Below are positions 35,416 to 47,300 of a stretch of DNA of 64,000 nucleotides, piece by piece. The notes under the pieces were generated by a model that saw nothing but the letters and a program-made list of their open reading frames with translations, searched no databases and was not told where the DNA came from. Position 1 is the stretch's first letter. Each line of letters opens with the position of its first letter. The DNA is from Struthio camelus (taxonomy: Eukaryota; Chordata; Aves; Struthioniformes; Struthionidae), in contig NC_090951.1 of NCBI RefSeq assembly GCF_040807025.1, positions 18,696,573 through 18,760,572 of the forward strand, written 5' to 3'. A program made the position numbers and the translations under genes.

Positions 35416-37255
35416 GTTCCGTGTCGCAGCACAGGTTATTCCCTCGCTGCAGCTGAGCTGGGCCAGGCTGCTTAACAGCTGACATGGATTCACAAAGCCT
35501 TTGCAAGAGGCTTCAGCCAGGCTGTCGCCTCACGTCTGCCCCTGTGCGACAAGTCTCCCGTCAGACTACACTGAGCCTTTGTACTTCTTGGAAAAGAGCA
35601 GGAAGACAGTCTCCCGCGAGGACCAGGACATTGATGATCCACTTCAAACTGACTCAGACTCAGCCCTATGGTTAAGCAAATCATAAGGCAAGTGATCCAT
35701 CTTCAGGCTTAGGCTTAAGAAAGCAGGTAATACATGTTCCTTTCCATTGCTTGGAGAATGCATCCCTTACTATAGCTTTCTACCTTCCAACAGGTATTTA
35801 AATCAGTTTGCTATAACCCGTCTGCTTACACTGGTTTTCTCAATGCTTTACCATTTTCATCTTTGGACTAAAAAGTTATACTTGCATCAAATCAGGGAGC
35901 ACTGCACCAAGATAATCATTTTCAGCAGTATCTTGGTATTTACGTTGAAGGCCGCTATGAAAATAATGACTTAGAAGTAGTATTCCAAGTCCAGCTGTTC
36001 TGCCTGGACTTCTCACAGGAAAGGGAAGAGGGGAATAATTCTTTTTAAGCCCTGAAGGAAGTTATCTAAATGGGTTATTTCCAAATTCAGGATGTTGCGT
36101 GCCCCTGAAAACCATCAGGTTGTTTTGCTTTAATATGTGGGCACCTTGTTGTATAAAAGTAGATAATTTGTTTATGCATTGTTTTTAGCTGTGCAATGTT
36201 TTAAAGTGAACTCATGTTCAAAAGGTGGCACTTTTGATAGGGCTGTGAAGCATCATTTGTAAGGCAGGTTAGTTTTGCTGTATATTTGCAATGGCACTTT
36301 CTAAATGTGAATATTTTTTCAAAGGCTGAGACTTCAGCTGTTTCTCTTTATTGAAGCAATCTGACTTTTGTATTTATTTTCACATAGATATCCCATAGCT
36401 CTTCTCTTCAGCAAATGGCATTAAGAATTCATTTTAAACTTAATGTGTATGCAGTAATGACTGCAGGAAGCTAGGGATGTTTGCTTTTTTCCCCAGGAAT
36501 TTTATATGCCTGCAATATTTCTTCAGGGTTTTGTTTTGTTTTTTTTTTTTTAAGAGCACGCAGGAGCGTGTGTGTGTATGTATGTATGTCAGGAATTGGC
36601 CATCTCACTTTTTAGAAGGAGGGTGGCATCAATCTCTTAAAAAGTATACTTAGGGGAGGTTGTTTTTGTTTTTTTGTTTTTTTTTTTTTTTAAAGGGCAA
36701 GGTTTGCTGGTGTTTTTTTTTAATGGATTAAATCAGGCTGCCTGGGAGAAATCTCTCCCCAACTAACACATTAAGAAAGTGGTGCATATGTTAGACTTAC
36801 TAATTATTTTCAATTAAAATAGTTCCAAAATACCAGGCTTCTTAGTATGTTTACTGTTTTCTTAATAACTGATATGCTGTTTCAATTTACTCCTTTTCAA
36901 TGACATAATTGAGGATAGTGTTGTCATTAATGGAAAATTTAGTACACTCAAGATTATAGAAGCTTTATAAGGACGCAAAAGTCAAAAGCTCCATGTTTTC
37001 AGTCATTCCTGCTCCTCAGAATAATGGGAAGATTTAGGACTTAATTCCACTGTAAATTCAATTAAGGTAAATTAAAAGCATATTTCCTTCTTACCTGCGT
37101 AACAAAAAGGCTGAAGTTGACCAATTCTGTAGACATTTCTGTAAAGATATTTATGACATTGTCAGGCAATTCTTGTTACTCTATACCATTTATCTTACTT
37201 TGTATGAAAATATTGCAAGTGTATTTTTCAATAAAGACTTTATAACTCACAAGAA
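35416..37255 (+). other. RBL2: RBL2 3' UTR
   Basis: About 1.84 kb of T-rich sequence from the stop to just past AATAAA. It contains ATTTA-type AU elements near 36,370, a GTAT/GTGT microsatellite near 36,568-36,590 and several poly-T runs. No coding frame is supported. Confidence 0.8.
37230..37235 (+). terminator. RBL2: RBL2 polyadenylation signal
   Basis: Canonical AATAAA, the last one before the sequence changes from T-rich to A/C-rich on this strand. Confidence 0.7.
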
Positions 37256-40200
37256 AAGCTTCTCAAACGCTCAATAGGAACAGTTGATGCAAACATAAAA
37301 TATCAAAATGTCCATCAGAGGAATAGCTGGGGGCTAAAAGGGACACTAAATACTTGATTTCAAGAACCTCACTCAGAAATTGTAAATAACGAATTCAAAG
37401 AACCATCCACATCTATTAATCAAACAGACAAAACAGACACTCTTACCCCAGTTTAGTAAACACGTCTCGAGTTTCCTCTTTCTGCTGTCATAACCTGGCA
37501 CAACTAAGCCTACGGAGCCAAAGTTAGTAGGATTGCCTTACTCCGGAGTTTCTCTGTGCATAGTCACGAACTTTCAGTACTGTTCTTCTTCAGAGAGGAG
37601 GAGGATTATCAGAGCTAGATACCAGAAAGGGATGCTAGATGTAAAGAAAGCTGGTATTTTCTCCTTTCAGGAGCTTATAAGAGGTCTCATGTTTTGATCC
37701 AATAAAGGCACAGTTCTTTTCATAACTACTAGCTTATACACTTACGGTTGACCTAAGGGAAATTCTTAGGCATTCTCAATTAAATTCTTAAGGATTGGTT
37801 TGGCCAATGACTGCCAGGTACTACTTTTCTGGCTGTGGAAAATACTGTTTCCCCTGTATTTACACAGTGTCATTGGCATTAAGTTTCATTTGTTTCTATT
37901 GTTTTTAAAACTTTCTGAAACCAAATTATTAGGTAAGTGCCAGTTATTTTTGGTTGTGAAGAATAACAGATATACAATTGGTAGTTTACGCTTTGAAACA
38001 AATACTAAAAAAGCTACTCCAGTAGAGGTGTCTTCAAAAAAAAAAAATTTAGTTTATATTTTTAAGTCTCAGGCAACTTCAGGTTCTTTGCTTCAGAGCT
38101 GAACTGTTTAAAGTGTTAGCATAACTTATATTTCTCTTTCTGAAATATTCTGTGAAGAATTCAGAACTGCAAAGATATTCCATGGTATTTTTTAAAATAC
38201 CACTTTGGTATACTACTGCCTCAAGTAGCGAGGGACTTGCATTTAGTTTTCAAGTAATCTTTTCTTTAACGAAATGCCTGTACTGTGAAAGATAACAGCT
38301 AAGTTCACGAGAGAAGGGTTTGATTTCCATGTGATCGCTGCAGTACTCACGTCCTTACCTCCCTCCTGGAGCAGCCTCTTTTAATTCACAAATCTGACTG
38401 CAGAAGGCCTTAGTTAGCATTCTCTCCCCTTTATCAATTAAAAAAAAAAAGACATTATTCAGATTATTCTTTTTTAAAGTACACAGAATTCACCGTTCTT
38501 TATATAGAGGAAACCAGCCTACCCACTAGACCTGCCTTGGAGGGTACAATTTCCATAAAAGCTCAAAGAAAAATAAACTTAGTGATATAACCATAATTTT
38601 TACTATATTAATGATTCATCCTTGTCATTATCTGTTTTTACTGATCTTTTATTGGCGGCAGCTCCTAAACCCCAGCAGCAATACGACAAATAAGAGAACC
38701 ATCTTTGAATGGACATCAGAACATTGTCCATGTTTACCTATCTTCTCCTCCCACAACACCATCAGCAGTTTTGGGGATAAGATCACTGTTCTGCTTTCTA
38801 CACTGCTAGAAGTTAAGCTGCACACCTACCCAGCTGAGGTGACAGAGCATCAAGGTTAGAAAGGACTGAATTTCTACGCAAGTCCGTCACCTAAGTGGCT
38901 TGGAAAATTTATATGGCAGTGATGGATTACAGAGGCTTCTGAATAGTCACAAAGAGGAGTTACCACTTTCCAATGTAACATTCTCGCTCCGTCTTCCTAC
39001 CAAACTGGTACAGCATACTCAGTCAGAGCCCTAGCCCAAACTTCTGCTTCACACAGCAATCCTTGTTCCACCCAGCACTTCAAAGGCTCAGTCTGAAGTG
39101 TTCACGGTCCACTTTCAGGCTTCCTAGGAAAGGCGCAGGAGAAATACACCAGCACTCGCAGCATTTCAGCAGCTGCACCCTCACAAACCTTCCCACGTGT
39201 TTTCCTTGAAACAAAACCACATCACCCTCACCACTTCTCTGTAATCCTCAGTACAAGTTGCAAGCTAAAGCTTCCAGCTCAGTTACTCCATGTCTGCTTT
39301 CTAGCGCAAATTCAAGGCAGCCACTTGACCGCTCCAGCACCCTCGCAATTCCTCATAACCTGTTAGAGGCTTGAGGCATGCAGGCTGCACGGGGCGCTCG
39401 TGCCACGCAAGAGGCAGCCAGCCACACTAAAGGACGCAGAGCAGAGCCATCCCGCTTTCCTCCATATTGGATTACGAGAAGTTCGCCGTTTCTCTCAGCT
39501 TTTACAAGTCAACAGTGCATTAACGAAGCTCGCCGAGCATGCTGTCCCGTACGCTGGAGGCTTCCCAGCAGGGACAGACTATTGAAAACAGGCTGCTAAA
39601 TAGCAGCCACGCTTGACTAAATAAACACATACCTGTTAAAGAGGTTAATGACCAGTGCACATACCATGCAGGATGGAGTAACACTGAACAAATGCCTATC
39701 AGGATTATCAGAAATATCTTCCCTAAAACACAAATAGCAGAAGCCAGAAACACTAAGAACGATTTTTTTTTTTTTAAATAGCAAAACAACAACAACTAAG
39801 AGAAAGGCAAGAGAGCAACAGAAGAAACTTTTTTTTCCAAATATTAAGCTGTCAGGTAGTCAGTCACCCACATTCCAGAAGTACTTAAGAGAAAAACACC
39901 ACCAACCAAAAAAAGCACACACCATGACAGACGTAGGCTGTGGCTGTTGCAAGTGTTCACCCATAACTTGCGCTACACATCCTGGAGTCCACCCCGTTCG
40001 CTGTGCTAAAGCGTTTGCCTTGCACAGAAGTGCTGGGGAAGGTACAAGCCACTTCCTGCAGAACCCCCTCCTGACAACCTGAACTGCAGCACAGAGCATT
40101 AAGTAAGTCGAAGGCTATCCAAAAGCATCAGAGAGATCTAAACAGGAGAGAGCGAGCAGTTAAACTCCTGCCCAAGCTGCAGAAGGAAAGGACTTCTCCC

Positions 40201-43200
40201 ACGTCCACTGCCTTCAAGTTGTGAAATTGCAAGTACAAAGAAAGCTATCATCTCAACACACGATCATCTCAACACGCTCTCAGAACGAGAGAGACTCGGG
40301 GCAGCTCCTTTCCTTGGTAAAAGCCCCAATCCATGTGCACAAGCCCAGCAGCTCAGCAGCCTTTGCTTTATTAAATATTTCCAACTTCCTCAAGGCACAC
40401 AACACGCGAAGCCCCGCACACAGCCACTAACACAGCCTGTCCCACACAGCCAGTGAGCTGACTTGCCGAACAAGAAGCAGGACTCAGGCTCCCCCCCGCC
40501 AACTGCCTCCCGCCACCCTCTCAAAGCAGCAGCCCAGCAGCGAGGTCACTCACCCTTTCCCACGAGGGGCCAACGTAGCCTTCGTGCTCTCCAGCAAGGA
40601 TCCGAGGGAGGAGCAACTACCGCGGCACCGGGAGGTGAAGCTGGGAGCTCTTGCTGCGCTGAGCTGGCCCACGCTGGCTCAGGAGACACCACAGGTGCTG
40701 CGCGTCCACTTCAGTGCCACTTAGGGCCATGCACCACAGCTGGTGGCAGGCACCCACGGCCTCCCAGCCCACAGCACTTCCCCCCTACAGAGCCAGGAGG
40801 GCCAGACAGCTTCTGTGTCTGGCAGTACAAGGCAAGAAGGATATTCTTTGCTTTGACAGACTGAGAACTTAAGTTTTAAGCTCCTATTTCACACTGGCAA
40901 TGGTTTCCTAAAAAATCAGCGCATCAGGAGGAAGACTTGGAGCAGAGGGCAAGCGCTGTGTGCCTGGTCATTAGTTCTTTCAATCACCTGGGACAGAGCA
41001 AACGCCCACAAACACACAGTTTAACACTAGCTTTCCAAGCGACCACTGTGGCACTGCAATCACTCCAGAAGGTTTCTGCTTCCCCATACTGGGTAAAGGG
41101 GAGAAGGAAGGACAGAAAGTCTTTCTGCACTTATCACAGCGCTGCAAAAAGGAACAGCAGAGAGAATCATTTGCCTTCTTCCAAGATCCACGGGTTTTCA
41201 CTTCTTTTCTATACTGGCACATGGAGAAATTATAAAAGGCTTACAGGTACCTGCCACCTAAGTCCTCTTCTCACAAAATAGCTTTAGTATGCAAGAAAGA
41301 ATGCCAAAACACCTTTAAATGAAAAGATACAGTGTTACTACTGTAGGAAAGACTAGACAAAAAGTGCCAGTTCAGAACTTTGCACTCTTCTCAAAGTTTC
41401 TGACCTGAGGACAGGACTTCTTAGCCTTTTTAGGTAACACGTTTTTCAAACGAAACAAAATCTTCACTTAAGAGTAACTGCAAAGTTCTTGTAGGTCCCG
41501 AGCCTTTTCCCACTCCTCCTTCCCAAAGGGACAGGAAGGGGAGGGGAGAGAAATCACCACTAAAATCCCTCATCCATTACTTGCACTAGTTTATTTCAAG
41601 GTTTGCAGTCAAATATTTTGCTCCAAACTCTAACTACTACCAAGGAAGCAAGATTTAGTTTGATGTGATCTTGTTGATGCTAGCTTCTAGTGCTGCTGTG
41701 GAAGTAGATGTAGTGTTTCTCCCAACAGCAGTCAGCATTTTAATATCCTTAACACCAAGTCAGTCAACTTTACTCTAGATACTGATATATCAATGCACAA
41801 AATTGCTTGCAGTGAGTGAGCTCTCCAGTGCTGACATGGTATAAAGATAAGCAGAAATAAACAAAGTTATTCTAGCAGTGACCTCGCAATCATCTGAAAG
41901 TACATCAGCAGCAACCTTCAGAAAGCCACTGAAGACTGCAGATGTGCTTCAGACTTCCCTGTGATTTTTTTTTTTTTTAAATTGTCTCAATGCATCCTCT
42001 TCTCAACCTTATGAAATTGGCTTCAGATCTGAGCTAGAGGGGAGAGATTTCTGTTGAAAACGGCAGAAACCAAGTTTACTCTGAGTTAACTTCCTACAAA
42101 ACTGTAACAAGTCAGTCCTCTCAGCCAGTGACTGACTCGTGCACCTCAGTAACATCCTTTTGAAAAAACCTACAATCGGCAGTTTCAATACAAGCAGTTG
42201 ACAACAACAAAAAAGCAGTGCATTTAAAACATTAAATGTTTAAGTCCGCTGTGCTAATTCACATGACCAGAGTCTACACCCATCAGTTTACGCAGACCAA
42301 CACTTCACATATACATAGCTAGCAAAACCTTTCAGAGAGCTAAAAAGGTCAGTTGTCAGTAAAGTATCTGGTTTAGAAGCAGCCAGTTGGTAACGTGTGC
42401 TTACGATTTCTTTCACTTCAGCCTCAAATTTGTTTAGGAAAGAACCACTCTAAATTACATTTCTCTCATTACACTTACTATAAATGGATGTACTAAGTTT
42501 TGAAAGAACCCTTTGGCTTTTAGTCAAGAACTTAATTCCTGTAACAGACCCTTTATAAGATGAGAGGTAGCCCCAAGAAATGCACCTTTGGATGCACTTC
42601 CTCATGTCTTGAAAGAGGACCGTTTCTCTCTGCACACTCCCTGTACTCTTAGTGTAACAGCAACTCCAACAGCACTAGAGAGACTCCAGGCAGCCCCAGG
42701 AAACTGCTGTATCTCAAAGGTAGAAGCTTTAAAAAGTTCAGATCAATGTCATTCAATAAGATTTCAGTATTACCTAAAGCAGAGTAATTACTTAATTCAT
42801 ACAAAGTTAAATGTTATACGAAAACCACACAAGTCATCCTTAATAGAACATTATATTGATCCTTTAGTATTTGATAGCATATTACTTGTGAGGTCTTGGC
42901 CAATTTCCTTAGAAATTAAGAAATTGTTCTTGAAAAGTAAGAAGGTTGTTACACAACAAGTGGATTTGCCTTCTGTCAGATTAAAAAAAAGAAAGGAGAA
43001 ATACATCAAGGCACTACACTCCTTGTTTCTTAACAGTAAGTGTTTGTATGTATGCTATTAGTACAGGCATGAGGAGCAAAGAAAAGCAGCTCAAGTGTAG
43101 AGGGCTAACGTTACACACTTTGAAGTGACAGGAACATCCTGTTAGGCAAGAATGACATTATGCTAAGCTATGACATTAGGAAGACTCTTGTGAAAAGTAA

Positions 43201-43490
43201 AAGATCCTGTCCTGAGCTTGCACAGGCTTTAGAAAGGTTTTCCCGTGTACGGAACAAAGCCGTACTCAACCAAGCCTCTTTATCGTACATAACAGGATGC
43301 CTACAAATACAAGTGTAGCTGTCTGCTTTCATTCCATGTCCAATTTTTGCTCAGTGTCTAAAATATAGACAAACAAAGGGACAAGAGATAGATCATGATT
43401 TTTTTTTTTATTTTTTTAAGATGTCACTATTAACACACATTAGTCAAACTATCCTAGTAAACCCTGCAGTATAGATACCTAGGGAATCTA
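37256..43490. other. RBL2-AKTIP convergent intergenic region
   Basis: About 6.2 kb between the two 3' ends with no recognised gene. The + strand becomes A/C-rich, as it is through AKTIP. A moderately GC-rich patch lies at 40,440-40,800, with a GTGAGT donor-like site on the - strand at 40,553. A near-duplicate ATCATCTCAACAC pair occurs at about 40,248-40,275. The longest ORF (42588-43061, +, 157 codons) has no recognisable motif and is probably chance. Confidence 0.55.
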
Positions 43491-44210
43491 AAATCCTCTA
43501 TGATTTTATTAGCTCAAGAGACCACCATTAAAAGCTTTGATTTTAGTGTTTATGTAATAAAAGTCTAATAAGCCTGACCTTCCGCTTTCACTTTGTCAGA
43601 CTAATGTGCGTTTTAGTGACAATATCCATTTACAAATCAATAATACATCATATACTGAGTATCAACCTCAGCTTTACCTCTGGAAAGTGCTAAATGGAGT
43701 CATTGAACCAGCTATTTACAATTTCAAATCCTAATATATTTACAATAGAAACCAAAGTATTTAAAACCATTAAATATAGTGTTTAACTCTGCTATATTAG
43801 TTTACATGAACACAGCTTACCTCTGGCATCATATTTCCCGCTAATATTTCTGCCAGCAATTTAAGATTCAAAAAAAGCTACTCCTGGAGGGAAAAATAAA
43901 AGCTTAAAAACCAACCCAAAACCTCCAGGCGTTTTAGAGTCCTGAGGAATTACCCACCCTAGACAGCCTTCAAGTAGAAGTACTGCAGTGTTTAAGAGAT
44001 ACTTCCAAACTCCAGGCAAGCCTTTAAAACCTAATGCATATGTAAAACATTAAGAGTCAATAATCCATTGAGCAGGTTTACTGGAGTCACTGCTACTGTT
44101 CAGTTTTTACTAATCCATAGTCAAGAAGGAAACCGCTGCTTTGCTGTTTCTCCCTCCGTTACATTCCCTCCACCCACAGAAAGTGTTTTGTGCACCATAG
44201 TCCAGAAGAG
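43491..44210 (-). other. AKTIP: AKTIP 3' UTR (extent tentative)
   Basis: Sequence downstream of the AKTIP stop on the - strand to the first AATAAA (rc at 43505-43510). A further AATAAA on this strand lies at 41590-41595, so a longer 3' UTR is possible. Confidence 0.45.
43505..43510 (-). terminator. AKTIP: Candidate AKTIP polyadenylation signal
   Basis: AATAAA on the - strand about 700 nt after the stop codon. GT-rich sequence follows some 70 nt further on. Confidence 0.4.
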
Positions 44211-44321
44211 CTAGGTAGGCATTGTCTTGTCTTCTTTGCTGAAGGGCTGAACTGAACCAGGCTTTACCCATGACAGGCCAGAAACTTGCATGCTTTTGCA
44301 GTGCTGATCTTCTGGCTTCTT
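44211..44321 (-). CDS. AKTIP: AKTIP terminal coding exon (residues 258-293)
   Basis: On the - strand, begins [20 protein letters not shown] after ccacctag and ends KEDKTMPT followed by TAG (44211-44213). [10 protein letters not shown] is identical to human, while the last residues differ. Confidence 0.96.
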   Translation of the reverse strand, partial: KKPEDQHCKSMQVSGLSWVKPGSVQPFSKEDKTMPT

Positions 44322-47300
44322 CTAGGTGGAAGAAAGTTAAAGTCAGAATTACTAGATACCCCAAACCCTCTCACCACCTTCCCCACCAATTTTCAGCTTG
44401 GCTTAAGCTTCTTTTTTATAAAGTATTCTTAATGCTTTTCAAAGATAGTCCCTCCCCTCTCTGAGCATTTAACATGGTCAGAGTGAACTACTTAGACAGG
44501 TGTAAAAGAGGTTAGCATCTCCTCCTCTCCTCAGGGAGGACACCAAAACGGCTATTGCTTTAAAAGTGCAAACACGTGCAGCATCTGTAGAACTTCCTGA
44601 GACTACAGGAGAGTTTCAGTGATTTAGTTCATGTATCGCTATTCCATTACACCATAAAGATTAAAAGACGCTCTTGAGAGATAGCGTTTTGTTTAGAGAC
44701 CATGTCACAGCACCACTACGCTGCTATTTGCCAAATTCCTTTGTTCTACAGTAAAGAGAGTCAATCACAATCAAGGCAATTTTGTCATCAACTTCAGGTA
44801 GGCCCTGTAGTATACTAACTTACAAGGTTGAGCGTACCTTGGAGCAGTACCCTGCCCTATTGAAGGCTTCTGAACACAAAGTAACATGGCGAGAGGTAGC
44901 AGGTACTTTTCCTGCACCATGGAATTCATGCTTTCCATGGATAGTCCCCCCCTCTCTGAACATTTATCCTGCTTAGAGCTCAGATGGTTAACTATTTCTA
45001 CCCAACACAACGCAGCCAACGTTTGGGACCGACTACTGCAATTTTAAAAAGACGAAAAGAGGATCAAGTTGAGGGAGAAAGAATACTAACAATGCACCTG
45101 GGAACATCTTTGGACATAAGACAGTTTATGAAGAAGATGAGATAGCTACTCTAGCAGGTCAAAGAACCAGAATAGCTTGCAGGCTTTCTGTATAGCAGGT
45201 GCTATCCCTGACTCCACGCTGCTATAGGCTCATCAGATCCATTTGTATGCCAACTACATCACATCTGGAATGACGCACATCAAGTTCTAAAAAGGGATAA
45301 TTATGTGAATTATGTTTCCATACTACAGTAAGTCCCTCCTTTTGCTCAACAAGGCAAATTAGGTCAGCAAGAAAACTGAGCATGCTGTCCCTCCCATGCT
45401 TTCTGAAAAAAGTGACATCAAGTGTCAGAATTGCAGCAATATACCAGACAACAGCAGATGAGGAGGAGCAATTAGTTTGGGCCCTGGCATTGCAGGAGCC
45501 TCCTCCCTGTCACATGTCCCGACATCTTTTAGCAGTTGCCCTGTGCTCAGCTGGGAACTGAGACACCACTGCCTTTTCTGGGCTATGGCTCTATTATGGT
45601 TCAGTGTTTTCCCGGAGGCATAGAATTGCACGTGTAATAAGCAAGGATCTAGAGCTGCAGAACAAGGGAAAGACTGGAAAACACAGGATACACAAGCAGG
45701 GAATTTCCTTTTACAGGAAAGGAAAAGAACCTTCTCAGCTACCCTAACGTTTTGAAACGTGTCTCCTAAGACATGAGTTTTGTCCATTCCCACCATGGAC
45801 AAACTGCTCTGGCAACAAGCATACCACACACATTCCAGTAGTTCCTGCAGATCTTAGTTTCCACTTTAAAAAAATTGGTGCGTATCACCAAAGAAAAAGG
45901 AGAAAAGTCAAGTCATTACTGGTATTATGCTTGCCCTCAGTCTCAGACAACAGCACATCCCTTTCAATTCAAGCATATCAAACGATTCCTTTTCTTTAGA
46001 TCTTTGACTTCGTGTCTAAGAAAGAAGGGGGTTGCTGGAGAAGGAAAGAGCTAGGTATATTTTCTAAGATCAAGAAGTCAGAATCTAGATCAAATTACTT
46101 TCCTGTTGGTTCTAAGGCCACCTCACCTCACTTCAGCAACCAGAAACATTGCTACACTGACCTTACAGATAGCATATTGTATTAATACCAATATACAATC
46201 TCATTTATGTCAAAGGACATGCAAGAACGTGAGTTAACACTTGCAGCAAGGAAGGTCTGACCTGGGACAGATTAAAAAACCCAACCACACTAGCGCAAGG
46301 AGCCCAGCAGCCAGTGACTAAAGCACTCAGAATGCATTTTCTTGCCAGTCCTTCAAAGACACCAAACACCACTTCAGAATTTGAGGCATTGCAAGTGACT
46401 GACTTGTCATGTCACTTGGTGCAGACTCAGGATTGCTATCTGTCAACTCCAGTCAAGCGCAGGGAATCAGTTCAAAAAACAAGAAGAGTCAAGGGGGACA
46501 GCATGTTTTGACGGAATCTTTCTAAAGCCCTAAGTTCTCCAGAATTAAGGCTTTTGGATCTATTTCCAAAAAAGATAAAGAAAGCTTCTTCCACCTTCTG
46601 TTTTCACATGTGTTTCTGTGCTCAAAAGCCCTTAGATAAGTTATCATCGCTACTTACGGCCCTTTATCTACATTAGGGTTATTTTAAGAGTGTTACTGCA
46701 CCTTGACTCTATAGATACCAATAGCATTGCTCAGATGAAAGCTATGTGAAGGACCACCATTCTTGCTAAATTAATAGGAGTTATAGGCTGTACTTTGTGA
46801 TAGAAATAACTGAAGCGCCCTTTGTTTAGCTGACGCTGTCTCACGAGACATAAGTAGTATTGGAGATGTTTAGCAACGTACTCTGCTTGAAAAAAGTTTT
46901 AAATGAGAAAAGAGCCTCACTCACTAAAAATCTCTCAACAGAGAAGAGCAGAGAAGCTGGAGATTGTCAGATTATGCAGTAGTACGAAACATGACTAATA
47001 TGGGGCAAGCTGCAGCCAGCAGCAGGCATTCAACAAATCTCTCATTTACCCTTCTTCCCTCCCTCCGTTCTCAAAAAACCAAAATCTACCAAGTCAGTCA
47101 ACAATCATACTCAGCAGTCTAGCAAATTTCTCTAGTTAGCTGAATAATTAACAGTCAAGTTAAAACAGTGATGTAACTGCTTAGTTAGGAGACCAGTTTC
47201 AGCACGTTTGCTGATCCAAAACAGGGGGGGGATAAGGTCTGTCTAGCATAAGCTCATCATAAAGGAGCAGTGGACCTTACTTCCCTTATCAGGCAATAAA

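Noticed and set aside
45425-45829. 134-codon - strand ORF in the last AKTIP intron
   Set aside because: Cys/Ser-rich with no motif; length is within chance expectation and no splice sites fit.
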